A model generated the notes under the pieces. It saw only the letters and a list, made by a program, of their open reading frames with translations, did not search any database and was not told the DNA's origin. Below, in pieces: positions 26,298 through 35,211 of a stretch of 64,000 nt of DNA. The DNA comes from Gemmatimonadota bacterium (GTDB lineage Bacteria; Gemmatimonadota; Gemmatimonadetes; Longimicrobiales; Gaopeijiaceae). Position numbers and translations under genes: made by a program. The stretch spans positions 186,001-250,000 of the forward strand of contig JAJDUP010000035.1 of NCBI GenBank assembly GCA_022826565.1, in the 5' to 3' direction. Within the stretch, counting starts at the first letter, position 1; every line of letters starts with the position of its first letter.

Positions 26298-27742
26298 CGC
26301 ACCACCTTCATGGAGCTGATGATTGGAGCGACCGGCAGCGCGTCCAGGTCAACCTTCTTTCCCTCCTTGATCACCATGTGAATCGTCCGGTAGTTGTACG
26401 CGCTCTCCAGCGGGTCCTCGTCGAGGATCACGATGTCGGCCCACCTGCCGGGCTGCAGCGTCCCGATCTCGTCGTCGAGTCGGTAGGCGCTCGCCACATT
26501 GCTGGTTGTCGACTTCAGCACCTCCATCGGGTCCATCCCCAGTTCCTCCAGCGCGACCAGGGCATTGAAGTGCCCCTCCCCGAGCTTGACGCGCGGGTCG
26601 ATCGTGTCGGAAGCCAGCGTCGGCGACTCGGCCAGCAGCACGGGGTTCTGGATCCCCGCATCGGTCGACATCAGCAGCTTCGCGCCAGCCTTGATCATGT
26701 TGGCCCGGTTGATCGCCCCGATCTTCATGTATGGGGTGAGCGTCCCGGTCGGATTGTTCGCCTCGAGCGCGTCCATGCGACGCTGCGTTATCGGGAGCAC
26801 GGAGCAGGCAATCCCCCGGTCGACCATCTTCTGGATGAACTCCATCGGAATCGGAATCTCGGGCCCGGAGATCCCGCAGTGCGTGATGATGTCCACCCCG
26901 GCCTCGATCGCCATGTCGAAGCTCTCGACCGAGGTGGTGTGCGTCTGCACGGTCATCCCGGCGCGGTGCCCCTCCTCGACGATCACGCGCTGCACCCGCT
27001 CCGAAAACGAGATCAGGTTCATGTCGACATGGCCGCTGGCGCCGTACTTGAGGAAATCCATCCCCAGCGTCGTGTAGTTGCGGATTACGTCTGCGACCGA
27101 ATCGGGCGTCATCCACAGCAGCTCGCGCCCCGTTTTCTCCTCCCAGGTGTCGTTGATGCGCTTGACGAACGCCTGGCTCACGTACGGCGCGTGCGACTCG
27201 CGGAAGTCGGGCCCGAGCGGTCCGCTGAACCCGATGATGTTGCCGGCAATGTAGATCCGGCTGCCAGGGGCCTCGCCCGCGTTGATCATGTCGCGCGCCT
27301 GCCCGAGCGCCGCGCGCGGACCCCAGGTGTCGAAGACGGTCGTCTGCCCGGTCTTCAGCGTGATCTGGGCCGCTTCGAGAATGATCTCGTGAAGGCGGTG
27401 CTCATGCAGGATGAGCGTCTCGAGGTCGAGGTTGAGGAAGAGATGGAGGTTGCCGTCCATCAGCCCGGGGATGACATACCTGCCCCCGGCGTCGATGGTG
27501 GTCGCGCCCGCGGGGACAGGGGTCGAGGCGGCGGGCCCGGCGGCGGTGATCCGCCCGTCGGTGAACACGACCACGCCTTCGCTGACGGGCGCGGCTCCGG
27601 TGCCGTCGATAACGGTGCCGCCGGTGATGGCCACGGTCTGGGCCGCGGCGCCCGGGGCGATCGTGCCGGTGAGGAGCAGTGCAAGTGTGGCACTGAGGGC
27701 CGAACTGGCACGGCGGAACGGATTGGCTCGGTGGATGGACAT
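26294..27742 (-). CDS. Secreted amidohydrolase-family protein
   Basis: 482 residues with a signal peptide ending APGAAAQ. A metal-dependent TIM-barrel amidohydrolase: ITGGTVIDGTG, YVIPGLMDGNLHLF, FLKYGASGH (bridging-Lys position), TVQTHTTS, IITHCG, LLMSTDAG, and the C-terminal beta-sandwich GTLQPGRWADIVILDEDP. The first metal motif reads NLH instead of the usual HxH, so one zinc ligand may differ. Close relatives include imidazolonepropionase-like and prolidase-like proteins. Substrate unknown. It heads the peptidase run (CocE gene next, ATGA overlap). Confidence 0.85.
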   Translation of the reverse strand: MSIHRANPFRRASSALSATLALLLTGTIAPGAAAQTVAITGGTVIDGTGAAPVSEGVVVFTDGRITAAGPAASTPVPAGATTIDAGGRYVIPGLMDGNLHLFLNLDLETLILHEHRLHEIILEAAQITLKTGQTTVFDTWGPRAALGQARDMINAGEAPGSRIYIAGNIIGFSGPLGPDFRESHAPYVSQAFVKRINDTWEEKTGRELLWMTPDSVADVIRNYTTLGMDFLKYGASGHVDMNLISFSERVQRVIVEEGHRAGMTVQTHTTSVESFDMAIEAGVDIITHCGISGPEIPIPMEFIQKMVDRGIACSVLPITQRRMDALEANNPTGTLTPYMKIGAINRANMIKAGAKLLMSTDAGIQNPVLLAESPTLASDTIDPRVKLGEGHFNALVALEELGMDPMEVLKSTTSNVASAYRLDDEIGTLQPGRWADIVILDEDPLESAYNYRTIHMVIKEGKKVDLDALPVAPIISSMKVVR

Positions 27743-27772
27743 GGCTGACTCCTTTGGTCCTTCGGTAATCCT

Positions 27773-29293
27773 TCAGTCCGCCCTCGGCACCATGCGGGCG
27801 CCCTGGGCGATATAGCTCATGCGCCCCTCCGGACGCGGGTCGAGAAAGCTCATGATCGACGCAGTGGCGTTCCCCTCTGCGTCCGGGTAGGTGAATGCGT
27901 CGTTGCCGACCGGCCTCAGCGGAATCGGCGGGGTGGGCTCCATCGGCGTGTCGTCGTAGAAGGGGAACTTCGCCCACAGCGAGACGCCGATCCCGCCATC
28001 CATCTCCACGATCTCGTAGACCTGGGCGATGTTCTCGTAGCGGCCCGCGTAGCGTGCGACATCGACCTCCGTGTCGACGATAGGCCTGACCACCGGCTCC
28101 GGCGGCGCCACCCCGGCAGCTTCCTCCATCCACTTGTTGGCCAGCTCGCTGGTCAGTCCGCCGCTGTGCGAGGAGTTCCCGAAAACCGCCACCGCCACGT
28201 TGCTCTCCGGGTGCGCGGTCAGGCTCGACAGGATGCCCGGCCCCCCGCCGCTGTGCGACACGAACCCGCCTTCCGACAGCATCCAGCCCAAGCCGAACGC
28301 AATCGGCGTGCCTTCGCCACGCACCCGGGTGGTCTCGGCGCGCATCGCGCGGGCGCTCTCGGGCGAGAGGATCGTGGCCCCGTTCAGGCCGGTTCCGTCT
28401 GCCATGTGCGCGGCCGCGAAGGTGACCAGGGCGCTGGCCGACATCATCGCCGTGGCCCCCGCGGGCGCGAAGCTGATCGGCAGGAAGACGAAGGAGGTCC
28501 GCACGGGTTCGCCGGTCTCCGGGTCGGTGAAGTGGCCGACGCTGGCGCGGTGCAGCAGCGCGTCTTCGGGCAGCACGGCGGCGTGCTCCATGCCCAGCGG
28601 CTGGAAGATCCGCTCCTTCACCAGGTCGTACCAGCTGCGCTCCCGGATCCTCTGGCAGAGGTAGCCGGCGATCACCGTCGCCGTGTTGCAGTACGAGGTG
28701 TCGGCGCCGGGCTCGTGGATCATGCCCATGTTCGCGAAACGGGGGATCGCCTTCTCGATGGTCTCCTCGTCGTGGCCCTGTTCGGGCACCATCTCGCCGT
28801 CGATGCCGCTGGTGTGATTGACCAGCATGCCCACCGTGATGCGGGCGAGGTGGTCCGGGTCGGCGAGCCGCAGTTCGGGCAGGTAGGTCGAGACCGGCGC
28901 GGCAAGGTCGACCAGCCCATCATCCACCATCTGCATGAGCACCGTGGTGTTGAAGATCTTGGTGATCGACCCGATGTGCATGACGGTCTCGGGGGTCATT
29001 CCGACGCCGCTGCTGATGTTGGTGAGGCCGGCCGCCGCGGTGCGGATCTCGCCGTTCGCGAACACGGCCGCGCTGGCGCCGACCACTCCGTGGCGCGCGA
29101 GGGCTTCCTCCAGCTCCGCCTGCAGCGCTGGATCGGTACCGGCCGGCGCACCATCGCCCGATCGGACGCGGGCGGGGACGTCCGGTGTGCAGGCCGTAAC
29201 GCCAGCGACCGCCGGCACGGTCGCCGCAACCGCGGCGCTTTTCAGGAAGTCCCGACGGGTGGTCGTGGGGTCTCTGGGGGTGGGCACGGGCAT
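27773..29293 (-). CDS. Tat-exported beta-lactamase-class-C-like serine hydrolase
   Basis: 506 residues from the ATG at 29293. GGAGG lies directly before this ATG, whereas the GTG two codons later (29287) has a better six-base spacing, so the real start may be the GTG. A Tat signal TTRRDFLKSAAVAATV ends in a lipobox-like VTAC. Catalytic motifs of class C/PBP-type enzymes: SITK in HIGSITKIFN, YCN near TSYCNTATV, and HSGGGPG. A lipocalin-like tail starts near VARYAGRYENIAQ. It may cleave D-amino-acid peptides or esters, which fits neighbours M55 and M19. Substrate unknown. Confidence 0.88.
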   Translation of the reverse strand: MPVPTPRDPTTTRRDFLKSAAVAATVPAVAGVTACTPDVPARVRSGDGAPAGTDPALQAELEEALARHGVVGASAAVFANGEIRTAAAGLTNISSGVGMTPETVMHIGSITKIFNTTVLMQMVDDGLVDLAAPVSTYLPELRLADPDHLARITVGMLVNHTSGIDGEMVPEQGHDEETIEKAIPRFANMGMIHEPGADTSYCNTATVIAGYLCQRIRERSWYDLVKERIFQPLGMEHAAVLPEDALLHRASVGHFTDPETGEPVRTSFVFLPISFAPAGATAMMSASALVTFAAAHMADGTGLNGATILSPESARAMRAETTRVRGEGTPIAFGLGWMLSEGGFVSHSGGGPGILSSLTAHPESNVAVAVFGNSSHSGGLTSELANKWMEEAAGVAPPEPVVRPIVDTEVDVARYAGRYENIAQVYEIVEMDGGIGVSLWAKFPFYDDTPMEPTPPIPLRPVGNDAFTYPDAEGNATASIMSFLDPRPEGRMSYIAQGARMVPRAD

Positions 29294-29657
29294 CCTCCAC
29301 GGGTGCGGCTGGATCACGCGCTTCGTTGCGCCTTGACTGCCAGAATAGGCAGACCGAACCACCCCCGCCATTCAAAAGCGTGATGCTCACGCGGATTCAT
29401 CCACGGACCGCTACATTGCCAGGTAAATCGCCCGAGTGCGGGAGCCACCCAATCATGACTACGTGCCGACACGCGCTACATGCCGAATCGCAGTATCCGC
29501 AATCCGAGCTGAGGGGCACGGTGACGATCATCGGCGACATCGTCGGGCCCGTCGGGCCGGAGCACCATTGGGACGGCGTGACGGGCGCCCGTTCACCCAC
29601 CGATAGCGCTGGTGAGCACGACCCCGGAATCAGGCAGGATCCCAACGGAGGTTCAAA
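29294..29657. other. Divergent intergenic region
   Basis: Promoters for both flanking genes are expected here. A 6-base perfect hairpin (GCGTGA-TGC-TCACGC) occurs near 29378-29392. GGAGG sits six bases before the plus-strand start at 29658. Nothing else is clear. Confidence 0.4.
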
Positions 29658-31181
29658 ATGAACCGGTACACCGCGACCACCTCCCGCCGCACCTTCCTCA
29701 AGGCCGGCGCCACCGCCCTCGCCGGCGCGGCCATCTGCCCGGAGCGCCTCCTTGCCGACCCCTACGCACCGCTCGCCCCTCGCCACGGCCCCCACGCCGC
29801 CCGGTCCTCTTCCCCCGTCGTCGTGCAGGGCATCGTCCGTTCCCGCGGCCGCGGCCTCCCCCGCATCCCCGTCTCCGACGGCGTGCAGGTCGTCGACACC
29901 GGCGCCGACGGCACCTTCGAGCTCGTCACCCGGCCCGAGCGCGGCTTTGTGTGGTTCACGACGCCGTCCGGCTACCGCATCCGCCTCAACCGCCCCGGCA
30001 CCGCCCGCTTCTACCAGGCGCTCTCGGGCCGCCAACTGCAACGGGCCAACTTCGACCTCGAACCCGACCCCACTCCCCACGACGACCACACCCTGCTCCT
30101 CCTCGGCGACATCCAGGCGCAGGACAAGCGCGAGACCGGCCTCTTCCTCGGCCAGTCCGTGCCCGACATCGGCGAGACGATCGCCGGACTCGGCGGCGAG
30201 CACGTATTCGGCATCTCGTGCGGCGACATCATGTACGACAACCTCTACCTCTACCCCGACTACGAGCGCGGCGTGCGCATGATGGAGGTGCCCTTCTTCC
30301 AGGTCGTCGGCAATCACGACCTCGACCTCTACAACCTCACCGACCGCGCGTCGACGGAGACCTTCAGCGACCACTTCGGGCCGACGTACTACTCCTTCAA
30401 CCGGGGTGCCGTCCACTACGTCGTGCTCGACGACGTCTTCTGGTACGGCCAGGGCTACATCGGCTACCTCGGCGCCGACGCGCTCGCCTGGCTGGAGCAG
30501 GATCTGGCGCGGGTCGAGCCGGGCTCGACGGTCATCGTCGCCACCCATATCCCCGTCCTGGGCAGCCAGCATACCCGCGTGGGCGACGAATCCCCGCGCA
30601 CGGGCCTCGCGATCGTCAACCGCGAGGCGCTCTACCGTCTCCTCGCGCCCTTCAACGCCCACATCCTCACCGGCCACACGCACGAGAGCGAGCACGTCTT
30701 CGAGCAGGGCACGCACGAACACGTCACCGCAGCCGTCTGCGGCGCCTGGTGGAGCGGCCCGATCTGCTTCGACGGCACCCCCAACGGCTACTGCGTCTAC
30801 ACGATCCGCGGCGAGGAGGTCTCGTGGCGCTACAAGGCGACCGGCCACCCCGCCAGCCACCAGATGCGCCTCTACCGGACCGGGTCCGATCCCGCCGCGC
30901 GCGGCGAACTCATCGCCAACATCTGGGACTGGGACCCCGAGTGGACGGTCCGCTGGTTCGTCGACGGCGAGCCGCAGGGCGAGATGGAGCGCCGCCGCGG
31001 ACTCGATCCCCTGAGCGTGCAGCTCCACACCGGACCCGACCTGCCCCCGCGGCGCGAGTGGGTCGAGCCGGTCCCCACCGATCACCTCTTCCGCGCCGCA
31101 CTGACGGGCCGGGAGCGGGTCGTCCTGGTCGAGGCCACCGACCGGTTCGGACGGGTGTACACCGAAGAATGGCGAGGGTAG
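29658..31181 (+). CDS. Tat-exported calcineurin-like phosphoesterase
   Basis: 507 residues with GGAGG before the ATG. Twin-arginine signal SRRTFLKAGATALAG. An N-terminal beta-sandwich (VVVQGIVRSRGRGLP, PDGV-like VQVVDTGADGTFEL) is followed by a metallophosphoesterase core: LLGDIQAQD, ISCGDIMYDN, VGNHDLDL, VIVATHIPVLG and ILTGHTHESE. A C-terminal beta-domain follows (GELIANIWDWDPEWTVRW). This N-core-C plan is that of MetallophosN/MetallophosC proteins, whose substrates are often unknown. Periplasmic. The M55 gene follows after four bases, so they are probably co-transcribed. Confidence 0.9.
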   Translation: MNRYTATTSRRTFLKAGATALAGAAICPERLLADPYAPLAPRHGPHAARSSSPVVVQGIVRSRGRGLPRIPVSDGVQVVDTGADGTFELVTRPERGFVWFTTPSGYRIRLNRPGTARFYQALSGRQLQRANFDLEPDPTPHDDHTLLLLGDIQAQDKRETGLFLGQSVPDIGETIAGLGGEHVFGISCGDIMYDNLYLYPDYERGVRMMEVPFFQVVGNHDLDLYNLTDRASTETFSDHFGPTYYSFNRGAVHYVVLDDVFWYGQGYIGYLGADALAWLEQDLARVEPGSTVIVATHIPVLGSQHTRVGDESPRTGLAIVNREALYRLLAPFNAHILTGHTHESEHVFEQGTHEHVTAAVCGAWWSGPICFDGTPNGYCVYTIRGEEVSWRYKATGHPASHQMRLYRTGSDPAARGELIANIWDWDPEWTVRWFVDGEPQGEMERRRGLDPLSVQLHTGPDLPPRREWVEPVPTDHLFRAALTGRERVVLVEATDRFGRVYTEEWRG

Positions 31182-31185
31182 ACAG

Positions 31186-32415
31186 ATGAGAAGGAAAGAA
31201 AGCGCGGCGGTTTTCTCGCTGCTGGCGGTATCCTGCGTGGCGGTGCTCTCCTGCACACCCGCCGCGGATCAGTTCGGCGAGTCGGCTCCCGAGAGGCCCT
31301 CCGAGCCCTGGGCCCTCGAAGACGTCATGCCGAACACCGACGACGGCATCCGCGTCCTCATCATCCATGACATGGAGGGGCTCTCGGGCCAGGACGACCC
31401 CCGCAGCTACCGATTCGGCACTGAGCAATACTCGTCGGGCCAGGAGATGCTTGCCGCCGACGTCAACGCGGTGGTCGACGGGCTCTTCGCGGGCGGCGCC
31501 ACCGAGGTCATCATCGCCGACGGGCACGGCAGCGGCAACTCCGACCCCGACCTGCGCACCGACCTCCTCGACGAGCGCGCCACCCAGATCATCCGCGACG
31601 AGCCCTTCGACACCTATTTCGACCTCCCCGAATCGGAGGAAGTCGACGCGGTGGCGGTCGTCGGCATGCACTCCAAAACGGGGAGCGGCGGGTTCGCGGC
31701 GCACACCTTCACCCTCGGCATCGACCTGCTCATCAACGGCCAGGCGATCACCGAGACCGAACTGGTCGCACTCTCGTGGGGGCGCGTGGGCGTGCCCGTC
31801 ATCTTCGTCTCGGGCGACGACAAGCTGCACGGCGACCTCGCGACCATGCCCTGGATCGAGTACGTGACCGTCAAGGACGCCCCCAGCGCGGACACCGCGA
31901 TTCCGCGGCCCGTCGAAGAGGCGCGGGCGGACCTGCGGGAGGGGGCGCGGCGGGCGGTCGAGCGCCTCGCGGATGCGAAGTCCCTGCGGGTGTCGATCCC
32001 CGTGCGGGCCTCTCTGCACGCCGTCCCGCCGGCCAACCTGCGCTTCCTGGAAGGCATTCCGGGACTGGAACCGGGCGACGATTTCGTGCGGTGCAGGCAG
32101 AACCGCGACGGCGAATCCATGTCCATGCGCTGCCTGGCCGCCCCCGCCTACGCCGACGACACGTACAGCTTCACGGCCATGGACATGCGGGAAGCCTACG
32201 ACGGCCTGGTGACGGTGGTCGGCATGGCGCGCGTGGGCTACCGGAGTCTGCTACAGGAGGTGGTGGCGGGCCGCCCCGACGGGGGCGAGATCCTGTCGGC
32301 GTTCAGCGACGCCCTGTGGCAGCGTTGGCACGACCAGGAGTCGGGGCGGTACGAGCGGCCCGGGGCTGACGAGGCGATCGGCGAGATGATCCGGCGGTTT
32401 CACGGCTATCGGTGA
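31186..32415 (+). CDS. M55-family D-aminopeptidase-like lipoprotein
   Basis: 409 residues. A lipoprotein signal ends VAVLSCTP (lipidated Cys). The body matches DppA-like metalloaminopeptidases: IIHDMEGLSG (Asp/Glu zinc ligands), IADGHGSGNS, VVGMHSKTGSGGFAAHTF with two His, TELVALSWG, VIFVSGDDKLH, then SIPVRASLHAVPP. DppA cleaves N-terminal D-amino acids of peptides, so periplasmic use of D-Ala-containing peptides is inferred. It follows the phosphoesterase gene by four bases. Confidence 0.9.
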   Translation: MRRKESAAVFSLLAVSCVAVLSCTPAADQFGESAPERPSEPWALEDVMPNTDDGIRVLIIHDMEGLSGQDDPRSYRFGTEQYSSGQEMLAADVNAVVDGLFAGGATEVIIADGHGSGNSDPDLRTDLLDERATQIIRDEPFDTYFDLPESEEVDAVAVVGMHSKTGSGGFAAHTFTLGIDLLINGQAITETELVALSWGRVGVPVIFVSGDDKLHGDLATMPWIEYVTVKDAPSADTAIPRPVEEARADLREGARRAVERLADAKSLRVSIPVRASLHAVPPANLRFLEGIPGLEPGDDFVRCRQNRDGESMSMRCLAAPAYADDTYSFTAMDMREAYDGLVTVVGMARVGYRSLLQEVVAGRPDGGEILSAFSDALWQRWHDQESGRYERPGADEAIGEMIRRFHGYR

Positions 32416-32499
32416 GAGCCGGCCGGCCAGCGGTTTCCCCGGCCAGGGTGTCCCAGTACCGATAGCCCGCGTTGCGTCCTCTGACCAGCTTTCCACTCC

Positions 32500-35166
32500 A
32501 TGGCTCTCACTTCCACGATCCTTGTCGCAGTCGCGACGGCTGCCGCGCCGGTCCCCCAGCAGGTCGGGATGCCGGCCGACTCCGCCCTCACGCACTCCAA
32601 CGGCGATGTTCCGCCGACCGTCACCGCCGTGCGGGCCGACCCGGCGCCCGTCCTCGACGGCCTCCTCGACGACGCGGTCTGGCAGACGGCCGTCCCGGTA
32701 ACCGGCTTCCGGCGCGACCGTCCCGGTGACGGGCTCCCCGCGGCCGAGAAGACCGAGGTGCGCGTGGCCTACACCGATGACGCGCTCTACGTCGGTGCCC
32801 GCATGTACGACCGCGACCCGTCCCGGATCTCCCTGCTGCGCGGGCGGCGCGATTCGTTCATGCAGCCGAACGACCTGTTTCTGATCCAGCTCGACTCCTA
32901 CCACGATCACCGAACCACCTTCGTCTTCGGGGTGACTCCGGCCGGGGGGCGCAACGATCTGGTCGCGCCCAACGACGGGTTCGAGGGGATGGACGCGGGA
33001 TGGGATCCGGTCTGGGACGCCGCGACCCGGGTCGACTCGCTGGGCTGGGTGGCCGAGATGCGCATTCCCTTCTCGCAGCTACGCTTCCGGGAGGGGGACC
33101 GCCAGGTCTGGGGGGTCAACTTCCGCCGCGACATCCTGCACGCGGGCGAGGCGGTGGACTGGGCGTGGAGACCATCCACGGAGAGCGGCCTGGCTTCGTC
33201 CTTCGGGCACCTCCTGGGGCTGGAGGGAGTGCGCCGACCGGAGCGCCTCGAAGTGCTTCCGTACGCCGTCACCCGGGCCAGCTTCGACCAGCGCGCGAAC
33301 CCGGCGAGCCCTTTCGACGACGGCTCGGTCTACGGCGGCGCCATGGGGCTGGACCTGAAGTATGGGCTCACCGGCGGCCTGACGCTGGACGCCACCGTCA
33401 ACCCCGACTTCGGCCAGGTGGAGGCGGATCCCGCGGTGGTGAACCTCACCGCGTTCGAGACCTTCTTCGAGGAGCGGCGCCCCTTCTTCGTCGAAGGAGC
33501 GGGACTGTTCGGCTTCGGCGGGCTCGAGGGCCTGCGCTTTTTCTATTCCCGGCGCGTCGGACAGCGCCCGGCGCTCTCGGCCCGCGGCCGGGGTCCGTTC
33601 GTCGACCAGCCCACGCAGTCGACGATTCTCGGCGCGGCCAAGATCTCCGGACGCACCGACTCGGGGTGGGTGGTCGCCTTCATGAACGCCACCACGCAGC
33701 GCGAGAACGCGCGCGTCACGGAGGGGGCGGGCGCGGTCGTCGCCGAGGTGCCGGTCGATCCGCTTTCGAATATCACCGCGCTGCGCCTCCGCAGGGACCT
33801 GCGCGAGGGCGACAGCTACCTGGGGATGATCGCAACCGGGGTGGGGCGCAACCTGAACCACGACGCCTTCGTCGGGCTGAGGGACCGCGCCTTCACCGGG
33901 GGTGTGGACTTCCTTCACCGCTTCGCGAACCGCACCTATTCGCTGCAGGGCTGGCTGGGCGGCTCGCACATCGGTGGGAGTCCGCAGGCGATGCAGCGGG
34001 CGCAGTATTCGTCGGTCCGGTACTACCAGCGGCCGGACCAGGATTACGTGAGCTTCGACCCGAACCGCACCTCACTGGACGGCTACGCCGGCGAACTGGC
34101 CTTCCGCAAGATCGCGGGTGAATGGCTCTACGGCTTCGAGGCGAGCATGATCTCCCCCGGCTTCGAGATGAACGACGCCGGCTTCCAGACCATCGCCGAC
34201 ATCTATTCGCTCACCATGGGCGGAACGCGTCGCTGGGTGGAGCCCGGGCGCTACTTCAGGTCCGCCAGCCTGACCCTGGGCGGATCCGAACGCCGGAACT
34301 TCGGCAACCTGGTCTTCCAGCGCGAGATTTCGCTTCGCGGCAACGGCCAGACGATGGGCTTCCAGTCCCTTCGCGGCTCGCTGCGATACGGCATGGAGAC
34401 CCTGGACCACCGTACGACCCGAGGTGGGCCCGCAATGACGCGGCCGGCCAACTGGGGCGGCAGCCTGTGGTTCAACACCGATGGACGAAGGCGCGTCGCG
34501 GGCGGCATGTCGGTCAATTTCTCCGGCGATGCCGAGGGATCCTATTCGATCTCGGCCGGCCCCATGCTCTTCGGCCGCGGCGAGGGTCTCTTCAGCTGGA
34601 ACGTCCGGCCCAGCCTGAGAAAGAGCCGGAACGCGGCCTTCTACGTTACTCAGGCCGACGATCCGGCCGCGCACGCCACCTTCGGCCGCCGCTACGTATT
34701 CGCCGAACTGGAGCAGCACGCCATCGACGTGACGATCCGCATGGACCTCGCCATCACCCCGCGCATGACGCTCCAGGTCTACGGCCAACCCTTCGTGGCC
34801 ACGGGCGACTACGAGAACTTCATGGCGCTGAGCGCTCCCCGAACCTACGACTTCCACCGCTACGGCCAGGGTGGCGCCACGATCGAGCGCTCCGACGCCG
34901 TCTACACCGCCGATATCGACGGCGGCGGACCCGCAGACCCGATCCGCTTCCTCAACCCCGACTTCCGCACGCGCTCGTTCCGGAGCAACGTGGTGTTGCG
35001 CTGGGAGTACCTGCCGGGGTCAACCCTCTTTCTCGTGTGGAGCCAGGACCGCGCCGACTGGATCCGCGACCCGGCCTTCGACGGCGTGGGCGACCTGCAG
35101 CGCCTCTTTTCCGACCCGATGCGCAACGTCCTGCTCGTAAAGGCGAGCTACTGGCTGGATTTCTGA
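32500..35166 (+). CDS. Secreted CBM9-like plus DUF5916 protein
   Basis: 888 residues. An N-terminal hydrophobic start (MALTSTILVAVATAAAPV) precedes a carbohydrate-binding-family-9-like domain (APVLDGLLDDAVWQTAVPV, VRVAYTDDALYVGARMYD). The rest is DUF5916, a large beta-rich region that begins PTVTAV and runs through FFEERRPFFVEGAGLF, FFYSRRVGQRPALSA, ending SYWLDF. DUF5916 ends like an outer-membrane barrel and is common in Bacteroidota and Gemmatimonadota beside transporters. Function unknown. Ends beside a bidirectional terminator. Confidence 0.85.
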   Translation: MALTSTILVAVATAAAPVPQQVGMPADSALTHSNGDVPPTVTAVRADPAPVLDGLLDDAVWQTAVPVTGFRRDRPGDGLPAAEKTEVRVAYTDDALYVGARMYDRDPSRISLLRGRRDSFMQPNDLFLIQLDSYHDHRTTFVFGVTPAGGRNDLVAPNDGFEGMDAGWDPVWDAATRVDSLGWVAEMRIPFSQLRFREGDRQVWGVNFRRDILHAGEAVDWAWRPSTESGLASSFGHLLGLEGVRRPERLEVLPYAVTRASFDQRANPASPFDDGSVYGGAMGLDLKYGLTGGLTLDATVNPDFGQVEADPAVVNLTAFETFFEERRPFFVEGAGLFGFGGLEGLRFFYSRRVGQRPALSARGRGPFVDQPTQSTILGAAKISGRTDSGWVVAFMNATTQRENARVTEGAGAVVAEVPVDPLSNITALRLRRDLREGDSYLGMIATGVGRNLNHDAFVGLRDRAFTGGVDFLHRFANRTYSLQGWLGGSHIGGSPQAMQRAQYSSVRYYQRPDQDYVSFDPNRTSLDGYAGELAFRKIAGEWLYGFEASMISPGFEMNDAGFQTIADIYSLTMGGTRRWVEPGRYFRSASLTLGGSERRNFGNLVFQREISLRGNGQTMGFQSLRGSLRYGMETLDHRTTRGGPAMTRPANWGGSLWFNTDGRRRVAGGMSVNFSGDAEGSYSISAGPMLFGRGEGLFSWNVRPSLRKSRNAAFYVTQADDPAAHATFGRRYVFAELEQHAIDVTIRMDLAITPRMTLQVYGQPFVATGDYENFMALSAPRTYDFHRYGQGGATIERSDAVYTADIDGGGPADPIRFLNPDFRTRSFRSNVVLRWEYLPGSTLFLVWSQDRADWIRDPAFDGVGDLQRLFSDPMRNVLLVKASYWLDF

Positions 35167-35169
35167 CGA

Positions 35170-35205
35170 TTTGTCCGTCACTTCGGGCCTGTGTCGGCGG
35201 ACAAA
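35170..35205. terminator. Bidirectional terminator-like inverted repeat
   Basis: TTTGTCCG (35170-35177) is the perfect complement of CGGACAAA (35198-35205). It occupies almost the whole gap between two convergent genes. Confidence 0.5.
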
Positions 35206-35211
35206 CCGCCT

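Noticed and set aside
29378..29392. A promoter operator in the divergent region near 29380
   Set aside because: The six-base hairpin is short and could occur by chance.
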